Assembly (NCBI RefSeq): GCF_004339595.1
Contig: NZ_SMFU01000007.1
Coordinates: forward strand, 618,658-682,657
DNA length: 64,000 nucleotides
Source: Marinobacterium mangrovicola
Lineage (GTDB): Bacteria > Pseudomonadota > Gammaproteobacteria > Pseudomonadales > Balneatricaceae
Direction of reading: 5' to 3'
Every line of letters starts with the position of its first letter. The first letter of the stretch is position 1. A program made the translations under genes and the position numbers. Positions 8,468 to 17,176 of the stretch are shown piece after piece. The notes under the pieces were generated by a model that worked only from the letters and a program-made list of their open reading frames with translations, had not been told where the DNA came from and did no database searches.

Positions 8468-9435
8468 TGAGTATCAGCGCAGATCGCCAGGCTATTGGTG
8501 AGCGAGTCGAACAGCTGGGACAGGCCTGGCTGGATGGCACCACCGACCGGCTCGGCGAGCTGTTCACCAGCGATGCACGCCTGATCAGCAGCCAGCACGG
8601 TGAGTACCAGGGCGCGCAAGCGATTATCGCGGCGCTGGCCGAGGACACCGCGGAAGCCCCGTTTCAGGGCGCAATGACCAACCGCTATCTGGCCGTAGAG
8701 CCGGGCAGCGACCAAGCGGCCGCCAGCGTCTATCTGTTTGGCCTGACGCAGCGCATGGGGCGGGCGGCATTTATCTTTGGTGCGGCCCTGGTGATGCGTT
8801 TTGAACGGGTTGAGGGCCGCTGGCTGTTCAGCGAGGTTCGACTGCAGATCAACTGGACCAACGGTGACAACCGACTGGTGCCGCACTGGAGCAAACCGCC
8901 GGGTACCAACGGCTGGCAGATGGGCGATGAGGCGCCGGTACTGGTCAGCGAACTGCACTCCCCCTGGGCGATCATGCCCAAGGCGGCGGTACCCGACTCT
9001 CTCGATGAAGCGCTGCACGAGCTCTATGCCCGTTACTCCTTCGGCGTGGACCAGAACGATATGGGGCTGCTGATCAGTGCTTATGACGAGGATATCTCCG
9101 GCGGCTTTGCTCCGGTGGGTAATCTCTCGGGGCGCGATACCGTGATCGGTGTACTGAAGAGCTTCCGCCATCTGGCCACCCTTTGGCAGCACTTCGCTGA
9201 GGTGGTGCGGATAGAAGATGAGGGCGATGGCCAGCACGTGAAACTGATCGTCGCGCGGATCATCCCTGAAAGACCGGTGGATGAGCAGGGCAACCGGATT
9301 TACGGCGCCCACTATCAGCTGCGGGCACGACGCCAGCCTGACGGCCAGTGGAAGTTCTGCTGGACCGATTACCGTCCCGGCTGGTTCAGCGAACATCAGA
9401 TCCCGGCCTTTGACGTGGGTAATGCCACCGCCTGA
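8464..9435 (+). CDS. tandem SnoaL-like protein (two NTF2-like domains)
   Basis: A 323-residue protein, about twice the length of a normal SnoaL protein. Residues ~5-150 form one NTF2-like domain (QAWLDGTTDRLGELFTSDAR, GAQAIIAAL, RWLFSEVRLQINW). Residues ~185-315 form a second (LHELYARYSFGVDQNDMGLL, GRDTVIGVLKSF, QWKFCWTDYRPGW). The linker carries HSPWAIMP. SD AGGAG lies five bases before ATG 8464 and eight before ATG 8467; either could be used. Last gene of the operon, followed by a strong terminator. A fused dimer could give two different active pockets. Confidence 0.82.
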   Translation: MMSISADRQAIGERVEQLGQAWLDGTTDRLGELFTSDARLISSQHGEYQGAQAIIAALAEDTAEAPFQGAMTNRYLAVEPGSDQAAASVYLFGLTQRMGRAAFIFGAALVMRFERVEGRWLFSEVRLQINWTNGDNRLVPHWSKPPGTNGWQMGDEAPVLVSELHSPWAIMPKAAVPDSLDEALHELYARYSFGVDQNDMGLLISAYDEDISGGFAPVGNLSGRDTVIGVLKSFRHLATLWQHFAEVVRIEDEGDGQHVKLIVARIIPERPVDEQGNRIYGAHYQLRARRQPDGQWKFCWTDYRPGWFSEHQIPAFDVGNATA

Positions 9436-9511
9436 GCTGGCCAGGTAGAGGCGCTCGCCGATATCGGGGCCACGCGCATCTGACCTGCAAAACCCTCAGC
9501 TTGCTGAAAGT

Positions 9512-9542
9512 AAAAAACACCTCGCCGGTCGAGGTGTTTTTT
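9512..9542. terminator. rho-independent terminator, bidirectional
   Basis: AAAAAACACCTCG (9512-9524) pairs perfectly with CGAGGTGTTTTTT (9530-9542) around a five-base loop. It closes the SnoaL/flavin oxidoreductase operon and separates it from the SDR gene. Confidence 0.9.
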
Positions 9543-9624
9543 ATGGGCGAAGCGCCGTCATCCTTTGTCACGGGATTTGCGTCATGCAATTTGCGTTAAG
9601 CAGGGCGTAAACTTAATCCGACTA

Positions 9625-9642
9625 TATAGGTATAGGTATAGG
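9625..9642 (+). repeat. three tandem TATAGG units upstream of the SDR gene
   Basis: TATAGG occurs three times in perfect tandem, 34 bases before the SDR start, where a promoter would be expected. A change in copy number would shift promoter spacing in steps of six bases. Confidence 0.6.
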
Positions 9643-9676
9643 TTTTACCTGCTTCGAATAGGACAAGGAATCAGCA

Positions 9677-10429
9677 ATGGATAATGTGGTAATTGTGACT
9701 GGAGGTACTCGGGGAATCGGTCTGGAAACGGCCAGGAAGTTTCTTGAGAAAGGCGACAAGGTGGTTGTTGCCAGTGTGGATAGTGAAGAGGTTATCCGTC
9801 AGTCGATGGACAGCTTGAGCAAATTGGGTGGGGTGCATTTTGTCGAGTGCAACCTCACCAGCCAGGCTGATTGCGAAAAAGCGGTGCAGACCGCTGTCGA
9901 TCAATATGGCCGCATCGATCTGCTGATAAACGTGGCAGGAGTGGTCGGCAAGCGTGAGCCGCTTGTGGCGGGTTATCTGGACGATATCTATAACACCATC
10001 AATATCAACCTGATGGGTACAATCAACATCGGCCACTTTGTCAGCAAGGTGATGGTGGAGCAGAAGTCCGGCGTCATTATCAATGTGGGTTCTATCTGCG
10101 GTTCCATGGCCAACACCGAGAGCATCGGTTACCACGCCAGCAAAGGGGGTGTGAAAATGGTGACTCAGGCGATGGCGCGAGAACTTTCCCCCTTTGGCGT
10201 GCGCGTGCTCTCTGTGGCGCCGGGCTGGGTCAACACCGCTATGATCGATGCGCCGATCGCCGAGATCGGCGGCAAACTGCATATGAAAGGGCGCATCATT
10301 GAGCCCCGCGAAATAGCCGATGCGATTTACCTGCTGTCCCTGCCGGAGGCCAGTGCCATCAACGGCTCCACCGTGATGGTGGATGATGGTTATGCTTCGT
10401 TCAAAGGGGTTGAGGGTTACCAGGCCTAA
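9677..10429 (+). CDS. short-chain dehydrogenase/reductase
   Basis: A 250-residue classical SDR. The cofactor motif TGGTRGIG is near residue 8, the NVAG motif follows, and the catalytic set is Ser (NVGSICGS), Tyr and Lys (YHASK). The C-terminal substrate loop follows PGWVNTAM. The residue after the second strand is Ser/Asp-like (VASVDSEE), which hints at NAD(H) preference. It lies behind a terminator from the flavin oxidoreductase operon, so a shared pathway is possible but not shown. The substrate is unknown; the family includes glucose dehydrogenase-like and FabG-like enzymes. Confidence 0.9.
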   Translation: MDNVVIVTGGTRGIGLETARKFLEKGDKVVVASVDSEEVIRQSMDSLSKLGGVHFVECNLTSQADCEKAVQTAVDQYGRIDLLINVAGVVGKREPLVAGYLDDIYNTININLMGTINIGHFVSKVMVEQKSGVIINVGSICGSMANTESIGYHASKGGVKMVTQAMARELSPFGVRVLSVAPGWVNTAMIDAPIAEIGGKLHMKGRIIEPREIADAIYLLSLPEASAINGSTVMVDDGYASFKGVEGYQA

Positions 10430-10733
10430 AACACCCTTGGTTTCAGGGCGGTGACGTTTGCCGCAACGAAAGCGATGCTATTCGTAGCGTGTTAGGCGTC
10501 CCAAAGCCCTGTTACGTGCGGCCAGGATAGCTGGCCGCGCAATGACCAGGGAATCTCTTTTCTCTTCTTTAAGTCTGTAATGGCTTGCTGAGTACTCGGC
10601 GAAAAGGCGCCCTTTTTTGTGCTGTGCCAGGCATGGCGTCGGGATCGGTTGCCGCTCATCTATTCAGACGCAAAACTTGCCCTAGCGGTAAAAACAGGGG
10701 AGCCTTGGCGCTCACCCGCGTGAGAACGAGCCC
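10430..10733. other. intergenic stretch with two hairpins
   Basis: No gene seen. GCGGCCAG (10518-10525) pairs with CTGGCCGC (10531-10538), and AAAAGG (10602-10607) pairs with CCTTTT (10611-10616) just before a T-run, a weak terminator-like element. The remainder shows nothing I can name. Confidence 0.4.
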
Positions 10734-11207
10734 GTGCAACGAGTTGTCCTTTTGGTGGATGTACAAAACGTCTACTACACCAGCCGTAAAATCTACCAGC
10801 GTAATTTCGACTATAACCGCTTCTGGCGACGTGCGACTGCCGACAGGGACGTGGTGAAAGCGTTCGCCTATGCCACGGATCGTGGTGATACAAAGCAACG
10901 GGAGTTTCAGAATATCCTTCGCGCGATCGGCTTTGAGGTAAAACTTAAACCCTTTATCCAGCGTGCGGATGGTTCCGCCAAGGGCGATTGGGATGTGGGC
11001 ATCACCATCGACGCGCTGGAGTATGCCGAGCAGGCCGATGTGGTGGTGCTGGTCTCTGGCGATGGCGACTTTGATCTGCTGGCCAACAGACTCAGGGATA
11101 AGGGCAAGCGTGTTGAAGTCTACGGTGTGCCCGATCTGACGGCGTCTTCGTTAATTCGGGCTGCGAGCGAGTTTATCCCGATCGATGGCGGTCTGTTACT
11201 CCGCTAA
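10734..11207 (+). CDS. NYN domain protein (LabA/DUF88 family, PIN-like nuclease fold)
   Basis: A 157-residue protein with the NYN fold. The acidic residues expected at the metal site are in VVLLVDVQNVYY, KGDWDVGITIDAL and VLVSGDGDFDLL, followed by the closing LRDKGKRVEVYGVPDLTASSLIRAASEFIPI. NYN proteins are related to PIN and FLAP nucleases and are thought to cut RNA. The start is GTG 10734; no ATG lies in a good position. No antitoxin-like partner is adjacent, so a housekeeping RNA-processing role is as likely as a toxin role. Confidence 0.85.
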   Translation: MQRVVLLVDVQNVYYTSRKIYQRNFDYNRFWRRATADRDVVKAFAYATDRGDTKQREFQNILRAIGFEVKLKPFIQRADGSAKGDWDVGITIDALEYAEQADVVVLVSGDGDFDLLANRLRDKGKRVEVYGVPDLTASSLIRAASEFIPIDGGLLLR

Positions 11208-11331
11208 ATGCCGGGTCTGAATCCTCAACGTAGCTTTATGCTTTCGGCCTGACCGATTCATGAATACTTTCTTCTGAGACGCTGGGCACGTTGCTTAATG
11301 CATGAATCTGGCTTTGAGCCTCATCGACAAT

Positions 11332-11691
11332 CTATTCATAGATGTTGATTACCTCGGGATCGAACCCCGGGGTGTCTTCAGCCTTCATCTTCACGAACAG
11401 CATCTGGTTAAGCAGGTTGTTCAGCACATGGTGGGTCGATTGCACCATCGCCTGATAGATCTTCATTTTTTCCTGGTTGATCCGGTTCGCCTTATTACGG
11501 CGGCGAGAGTCGGCCACCACAAAGCCCACAAAGATCACCAGTGGAATGATCAGCTCGTCTACTTCAAGGTGCTCCAGCTCATCGAGGAACTCGATCAGCA
11601 ATTCAAAGAGTTCAAGCTGGAATGCAGCAGAGCCCAGGTAAATGAGCAGCGCAACGGCGGCTCCGACAATTGTCAGTTTGTAATTCTTCAT
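11332..11691 (-). CDS. small membrane protein cut short by an in-frame amber codon
   Basis: From ATG 11691 the frame gives 119 residues: a transmembrane helix (LTIVGAAVALLIYLGSAAF), an acidic Leu-rich stretch, a second helix (LIIPLVIFVGFVVA), a basic cytoplasmic turn (DSRRRNKANR) and an amphipathic segment with STHHVLNNLLNQ, which resembles the His-containing helix of histidine kinases. TAG at 11332-11334 stops it after NIYE. The frame then stays open for 31 more codons with normal protein character (IVDEAQSQIHALSN...) to TAA at 11236-11238. The intact protein was probably 151 residues with Gln at that position. No function is known to me; it lies convergent with the NYN gene. Confidence 0.7.
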   Translation of the reverse strand: MKNYKLTIVGAAVALLIYLGSAAFQLELFELLIEFLDELEHLEVDELIIPLVIFVGFVVADSRRRNKANRINQEKMKIYQAMVQSTHHVLNNLLNQMLFVKMKAEDTPGFDPEVINIYE

Positions 11692-11916
11692 CTAGGCCCC
11701 GCAAATAAACAGATGAAACGATGACTTAATCGGCCACCATTTTGCAGTAACTCCGGTCTTAGACAAAGATCTGCCTGCAATAACTAAAACGCGTAAAGAG
11801 CGAAGTGCTGAGAGCGGTGGGTAATTAGCCCTTAATTGTTAGGTGCAGCCGCCGTTGTTCTACAGTATTGCTTTAGACTGCTGGTTCGACACGCCGAGCC
11901 AAGGAATGACCCACAG

Positions 11917-12966
<1,050 letters not shown>

Positions 12967-13055
12967 TCCTGGTTAATCGCTTTCTAAAGTAGTCTTGCCT
13001 GAACCGGGGATAGCCTTTAGCTTTATCGTTAATTTTCATCTACCTGAGAGTCCAG

Positions 13056-13874
13056 ATGAGCAAGTTGCTACGTTATTCGCTGGCTTTGGCTGCGTTGCTG
13101 ATCTCAGCCCCGACCTGGGCCCAGCAGGAATGTACTCTGAAACTGGGTGTGGTGCCCCAGTTTGAACAGCGAAAATTATTGCAGATCTGGCAGCCGATCA
13201 CTGATCGGCTGGAAGCATCGTTCAGTTGCAGGGTTGAGCTGGTCGGTGCGGAAAACATTCCCGATTTTGAGTCCAAGTTTGCCGAAGGTGTCTATGACCT
13301 GGCGTATATGAACCCCTATCACGCGGTTGTTGCTCACAAAACACAAGGCTACCTGCCGGTGCTCAGGTCCGGCTCCAAGGCCTTGCAGGGCGTATTGGTT
13401 GTCATGAAGGATTCCGGTATTCAGAGTGTTGCCGAACTTGATGGCAAAAGCCTGGCGTTTCCATCGCCCAATGCCCTTGGCGCCTCACTGCTGATGCGAG
13501 CAGAGCTGCAACAGCTGCATCAGGTTTCGGTGCAGCCCCAGTACGTCAAAACCCACCCCTCGGTGTATCTGTATGTGGCGAAAGGCCTGGTCAGCGCCGG
13601 TGGTGGCGTTCAACGTACACTTGATGAACAGCCGGACGAGCTGAAGTCGGTTTTGAAAGTGATCTACACCACGCAGAAAGTCCCTGCGCATCCTTTGGTC
13701 ATTCACCCCCGCGTTGATCAGGCCCTGGCCGACCGGGTGGTGCAACAGCTGCTTGAGATCGCCGCAGAGAGCCCGGAGCTGTTTGAGGCGATACCGATGA
13801 AAGACCCGGTGCGGACATCGCTGCAAGACTACGATCCAGTGGCTGAACTTCACCTTGAGCGCTTTGCAGACTGA
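13056..13874 (+). CDS. PhnD-like periplasmic substrate-binding protein
   Basis: A 272-residue protein with a signal peptide (LALAALLISAPTWAQQ). The fold is that of phosphate/phosphonate-type ABC binding proteins: LKLGVVPQFEQRKLLQIWQP, then YDLAYMNPYHAVVAHK, GVLVVMKDSGIQS, LDGKSLAFPSPNALGASLL and KTHPSVYLYVAKGLVSAGGG. No ABC permease or ATPase follows. Instead a hybrid histidine kinase begins one base after the stop, so it more likely delivers a ligand signal to that kinase. The ligand could be a phosphonate or another small anion; it cannot be read from sequence. Confidence 0.87.
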   Translation: MSKLLRYSLALAALLISAPTWAQQECTLKLGVVPQFEQRKLLQIWQPITDRLEASFSCRVELVGAENIPDFESKFAEGVYDLAYMNPYHAVVAHKTQGYLPVLRSGSKALQGVLVVMKDSGIQSVAELDGKSLAFPSPNALGASLLMRAELQQLHQVSVQPQYVKTHPSVYLYVAKGLVSAGGGVQRTLDEQPDELKSVLKVIYTTQKVPAHPLVIHPRVDQALADRVVQQLLEIAAESPELFEAIPMKDPVRTSLQDYDPVAELHLERFAD

Positions 13875-13875
13875 T

Positions 13876-15720
13876 ATGAATTTTCGCTTCGGCAGCCTGT
13901 TTTTTCGTTTTCTTATTCCGGTGCTTGGGGTGCTGATATGTGCCTTGCTCTATGCGCGGTTTATCTGGGCGCCGGGTCTGACTCAGCAAGCGCTGGATAA
14001 TGCGGAAATAGAGGTGCAAAGCTCTCTGCATATTGTCAGTGAAGGGCTGGTACCGATGCTTATTCAGCGGGATCTGTCCAACATCTATGACACTCTGGAC
14101 GAGATACTCGAAGACAATCCACGCTGGCTCGAGATCGGCTTGTATAACGAGCGCGGGATATCGCTTTATCCACTGTTGGTGCCTTCGCCTCCGGAAGAGG
14201 GTAGCGGCGTCACCCTATACTCCCAGGAGATTCGCGTTGACGAGTTTCCCATCGGCTACCTGGAGCTTTATTACGATACCCGCTCTATCGAGGCCAGCGT
14301 TCAGACCAAGACCGATTCGATCTTTTACACCCTGGTTACGGTGATCGTGCTGGTTGCTCTGATGACGGCGCTGGCGTTTTACCTGCTGGTGCACAAGCGG
14401 CTGCATCGCCTGACGGTGGCCGTGGATGCGCTATCTGATGGGGATTTTGAATATCCGATTCTCTCCCGTGGCAATGATGAGATCGGTCATCTCTCCGAAC
14501 GTTTCGGCTATATGCGCACCCAGTTGCAGGAGGAGAAGCAAAACCTCGAAGAAGCGCTGTCTCTTGCGCATCAGGCCAGTCGGGCCAAAGGCGAATTTCT
14601 GGCCAATATGAGCCATGAGATCCGTACGCCCATGAACGGTGTATTGGGGATGCTGCAACTGCTGCATCAAAACCCCTTGCCCGATGAGCAGCAAGAGCGC
14701 GTCAAACTGGCGCTTTCTTCCGCGAACTCCCTGATTACGGTGATCAACGACATTCTCGACTTCTCCAAGGTCGAGGCGGGGAAACTCCAGATCGAGGCGG
14801 TGGATTTCGATTTGGTCGCGCAGCTGGAAGAGATGTGCAGTCAGCAGAAGCCGGCGATTCAGGCAAAGGGCTTGAGTTATTCAGTTGATCTGGATGGCAT
14901 TCAACATCGCTTTGTGAATGGTGACCCCTACCGTATGCGCCAGGTGATCTCCAACCTCGTTGGCAACTCGCTGAAATTTACCCACCAGGGTGGGATCTTC
15001 GCCACCTTTGCCACCAGGCTCAACGAAAACGGTTCGGTAGAGCTTCAAGGCAGCATTGAGGATACCGGTATCGGTATAGCACCTGAGCGCCAGGCAGAGA
15101 TCTTTGACAGCTTCTCCCAGGCCGATGCTTCTACCACCCGCGAATATGGCGGCACCGGTTTGGGGCTGGCGATCTGCAAGCAGCTCTGCGACCTGATGGG
15201 TGGCCGTATCGAGCTGCACAGCCAGCCGGGACAGGGAACGCGGGTGGATATCAACTTTACGCTGAACCCGGGTGAACAACCTCAGGAGGTGACTGCAGCA
15301 AAGCCCGAGGAGCCTGAGATCGGTGTTTGCCAGGTGCTGCTGGTTGAGGACAACAAAGTTAACCAGGTGCTCGCGGTGGCTCTGTTGAAGCGTCTTGGCT
15401 GCGTGGTAACAACGGCGGAGAACGGGCAAAAGGCACTGGAGATATTGCGCGCTCAGCCCTCTGAACAGCTGTTCCATCTGGTCTTGATGGATTGTCAGAT
15501 GCCCGTGATGGATGGTTATGAGACCACGAAGAACATCCGTGCCGGACAGGGTGGGTCGGAGTACCAGAGCGTACCGATTATCGCTATGACGGCGAATTCC
15601 ATGAAGGGCGATGCGGAAAAATGCCTGGCGGCGGGGATGGATGACTATCTGAGCAAACCGCTGGATTTCGTTCTGTTCAAAGAGACGATCCAGCGCTGGT
15701 CGGGCGCGATTCAGCCCTAG
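13876..15720 (+). CDS. hybrid sensor histidine kinase with receiver domain
   Basis: A 614-residue inner membrane kinase; TTG 13855 is an alternative start. Two transmembrane helices near residues 9-30 and 149-174 enclose a periplasmic domain of ~115 residues. A HAMP domain follows (~175-225), then HisKA with His247 in NMSHEIRTPMNG, the ATPase domain (NLVGNSLKF, DTGIGIAPE, GGTGLGLAI) and a C-terminal receiver with Asp539 in LMDCQMPVMDG. No Hpt domain or response regulator lies nearby, so phosphate would pass to a distant Hpt protein. It abuts the PhnD-like gene, its probable ligand-binding partner. Confidence 0.93.
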   Translation: MNFRFGSLFFRFLIPVLGVLICALLYARFIWAPGLTQQALDNAEIEVQSSLHIVSEGLVPMLIQRDLSNIYDTLDEILEDNPRWLEIGLYNERGISLYPLLVPSPPEEGSGVTLYSQEIRVDEFPIGYLELYYDTRSIEASVQTKTDSIFYTLVTVIVLVALMTALAFYLLVHKRLHRLTVAVDALSDGDFEYPILSRGNDEIGHLSERFGYMRTQLQEEKQNLEEALSLAHQASRAKGEFLANMSHEIRTPMNGVLGMLQLLHQNPLPDEQQERVKLALSSANSLITVINDILDFSKVEAGKLQIEAVDFDLVAQLEEMCSQQKPAIQAKGLSYSVDLDGIQHRFVNGDPYRMRQVISNLVGNSLKFTHQGGIFATFATRLNENGSVELQGSIEDTGIGIAPERQAEIFDSFSQADASTTREYGGTGLGLAICKQLCDLMGGRIELHSQPGQGTRVDINFTLNPGEQPQEVTAAKPEEPEIGVCQVLLVEDNKVNQVLAVALLKRLGCVVTTAENGQKALEILRAQPSEQLFHLVLMDCQMPVMDGYETTKNIRAGQGGSEYQSVPIIAMTANSMKGDAEKCLAAGMDDYLSKPLDFVLFKETIQRWSGAIQP

Positions 15721-16403
15721 AGCGTGCGCAGATAAGCGGCGAGGCTGGCCTTGCGGGATATCATCTTTGCCGCCAGACCTTCGTGGCCGGCGTGACCGAT
15801 TATCGTATCGTAAATCTGTTTATCCGGAATCTGTGTGATCCGCTCGATAGACCGTGCAATGGCGCTTGGGGTCATGGAGCCAAACAGTTCCATGGCGAGT
15901 GGGTTGTTGGGGTTGTTTCTTAGCCGCTCGATCTCCTCTACCTGGTGACCAAAAGCGTTCCCCTTGGGATCGCCCTGGGCACGAAAAGCCAGTGCGCCGC
16001 CCAGATCCAGTGTCAGCGCGCGGCCATTAAACACGCCCTGATTATCTCCCTGCAGACCCAGAGCATCCCAATTTGCTGTCCAGGCGTGCACGCCGAGCCA
16101 GCTTTGTGCCTGCTGTTTTTCGCTGTCGCTAAAGTGGCCGAGATACCGCTTATCCAGAGGGAGCCAGCGAGTCGCTACCTGATTGCTGGCCCGGGTCGGC
16201 AGGTAGGTGAGGGTTGGCGCTCCTGCGAGTCGGTAAAGCTGCGCTGCGAGAAATTCGTTGCGGGCGAGCGCCACCGATTCCAGGGTTTTAATGTAATAGC
16301 GCCGCCCGTCGGAGTCTTCGAAAATTCCGGCCGGGTTGCTGCCGATCTGACTGCCGACGCGGGTCAGTTGATCGGTATCCAGCGGCAGATCGGTCGGGTT
16401 CAT
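15717..16403 (-). CDS. kinase-fold protein (HipA/PI3-4-kinase-like), partner of the phosphatase upstream
   Basis: A 228-residue protein starting at ATG 16403, with AGGAG (16411-16415) overlapping the stop of the phosphatase gene; GTG 16406 is less likely. It carries a set of residues arranged like an atypical kinase: a Gly-containing loop then Lys39 (GIFEDSDGRRYYIK), Glu50 in a helix (NEFLAAQLYRL), Asp113 and Asn121 in NWDALGLQGDNQG as a catalytic loop, and Asp133 in LTLDLGG as the metal-binding equivalent of DFG. This order resembles HipA and phosphoinositide-type kinases. I recognise no named family. It could phosphorylate a protein, lipid or small molecule, or be AMP-transferring like SelO. 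The family call is inference from motifs. Confidence 0.6.
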   Translation of the reverse strand: MNPTDLPLDTDQLTRVGSQIGSNPAGIFEDSDGRRYYIKTLESVALARNEFLAAQLYRLAGAPTLTYLPTRASNQVATRWLPLDKRYLGHFSDSEKQQAQSWLGVHAWTANWDALGLQGDNQGVFNGRALTLDLGGALAFRAQGDPKGNAFGHQVEEIERLRNNPNNPLAMELFGSMTPSAIARSIERITQIPDKQIYDTIIGHAGHEGLAAKMISRKASLAAYLRTL

Positions 16404-16414
16404 CACCGGGCTCC

Positions 16415-16966
16415 TTAGCGTATCGCCTGAGTGCGTCGAACCAGTGCCAATTGTGAGGGGGTTTCGATGGCGCCTTTACGGGCGTTGCGTACCTGGTGAA
16501 TCGCGTCTTCAGCGTCCAGGCCCAACTCAACTAGCAGTCTGGCGGCGATCATTCCGGCCCGGCCCAGGCCTCCTTTACAGTGAACCAGTACGTTGTTGCC
16601 GCTACGCAGCAGTTCGCGAATCTCTATACCCTCTATGGCCCACTGCTGCTCAAACGCCTCGGTGGGAATGGAGTAATCGGCGATAGGCAGGTGACGCCAG
16701 TGCATTCCGCGCTGCTGTATTGCCTCGCCCAGGTGGGGTACGTTCAGTGACTTGAGTTCGTCCTGTTCCACCAGCGTCACAACCATTTTTGCATCCCAGG
16801 CGGAGATCACATCCAGATCCTGCGTCAGATCTCTTGCCCAGCTGCCAGTGGCTGCGAAAACATCATGCTTGCCGGGGCAGAAGGTGATGCCGATCAGGCC
16901 ATGATCCGGTGCTGCTTTTACCGCTGCGATTCTGATGGGGTGGGTCTGGCTGGTACGTATGGCCAT
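16415..16966 (-). CDS. dual-specificity/tyrosine phosphatase-like protein (CDKN3-like)
   Basis: A 183-residue cysteine phosphatase. The signature HCKGGLGRAG gives the nucleophile Cys130 and Arg136, and the general acid is Asp97 in LPIADYSIP. The N-terminal region (HGLIGITFCPGKHD) matches bacterial relatives of cyclin-dependent kinase inhibitor 3. It probably removes phosphate from protein tyrosine, serine or threonine. The kinase-fold gene follows with only 11 bases between stop and start, so the two are expected to be made together. The operon seems to consist of these two genes. Confidence 0.87.
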   Translation of the reverse strand: MAIRTSQTHPIRIAAVKAAPDHGLIGITFCPGKHDVFAATGSWARDLTQDLDVISAWDAKMVVTLVEQDELKSLNVPHLGEAIQQRGMHWRHLPIADYSIPTEAFEQQWAIEGIEIRELLRSGNNVLVHCKGGLGRAGMIAARLLVELGLDAEDAIHQVRNARKGAIETPSQLALVRRTQAIR

Positions 16967-17176
16967 GGCTGCTTCCCGTTGAATAGCTAAATCTCATACT
17001 GAGCCTAACACTGCCGAACGGTATGAAAGTGTTGCGGTGACAATGTTTGGTTTTCATCGTCCGTGGATTCGCCCTTATATTGACTCAGGTTAAGTGAATC
17101 CTGGGAGGTCAGGCGTCAGTCTAAGACTAAGCCGGTGAACAGGACGTCAGTGGGTTAGCAATCAGGGAGCTGAAGG

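Noticed and set aside
8365-9396. 343-codon antisense frame over the double SnoaL gene
   Set aside because: A mirror of GC-rich codons; the + strand frame shows two NTF2-like domains and a good ribosome site.
9625-9642. CRISPR or larger repeat array
   Set aside because: Only three six-base units with no spacers or cas genes.
10734-11207. toxin-antitoxin pair with the NYN protein
   Set aside because: No small partner gene upstream or downstream; the next gene is convergent.
13056-13874. phosphonate ABC transporter operon
   Set aside because: No permease or ATPase genes follow; the adjoining gene is a histidine kinase.
15717-16966. HipBA toxin-antitoxin module
   Set aside because: The partner is a cysteine phosphatase, not a helix-turn-helix HipB, and the kinase-like protein is half the length of HipA.
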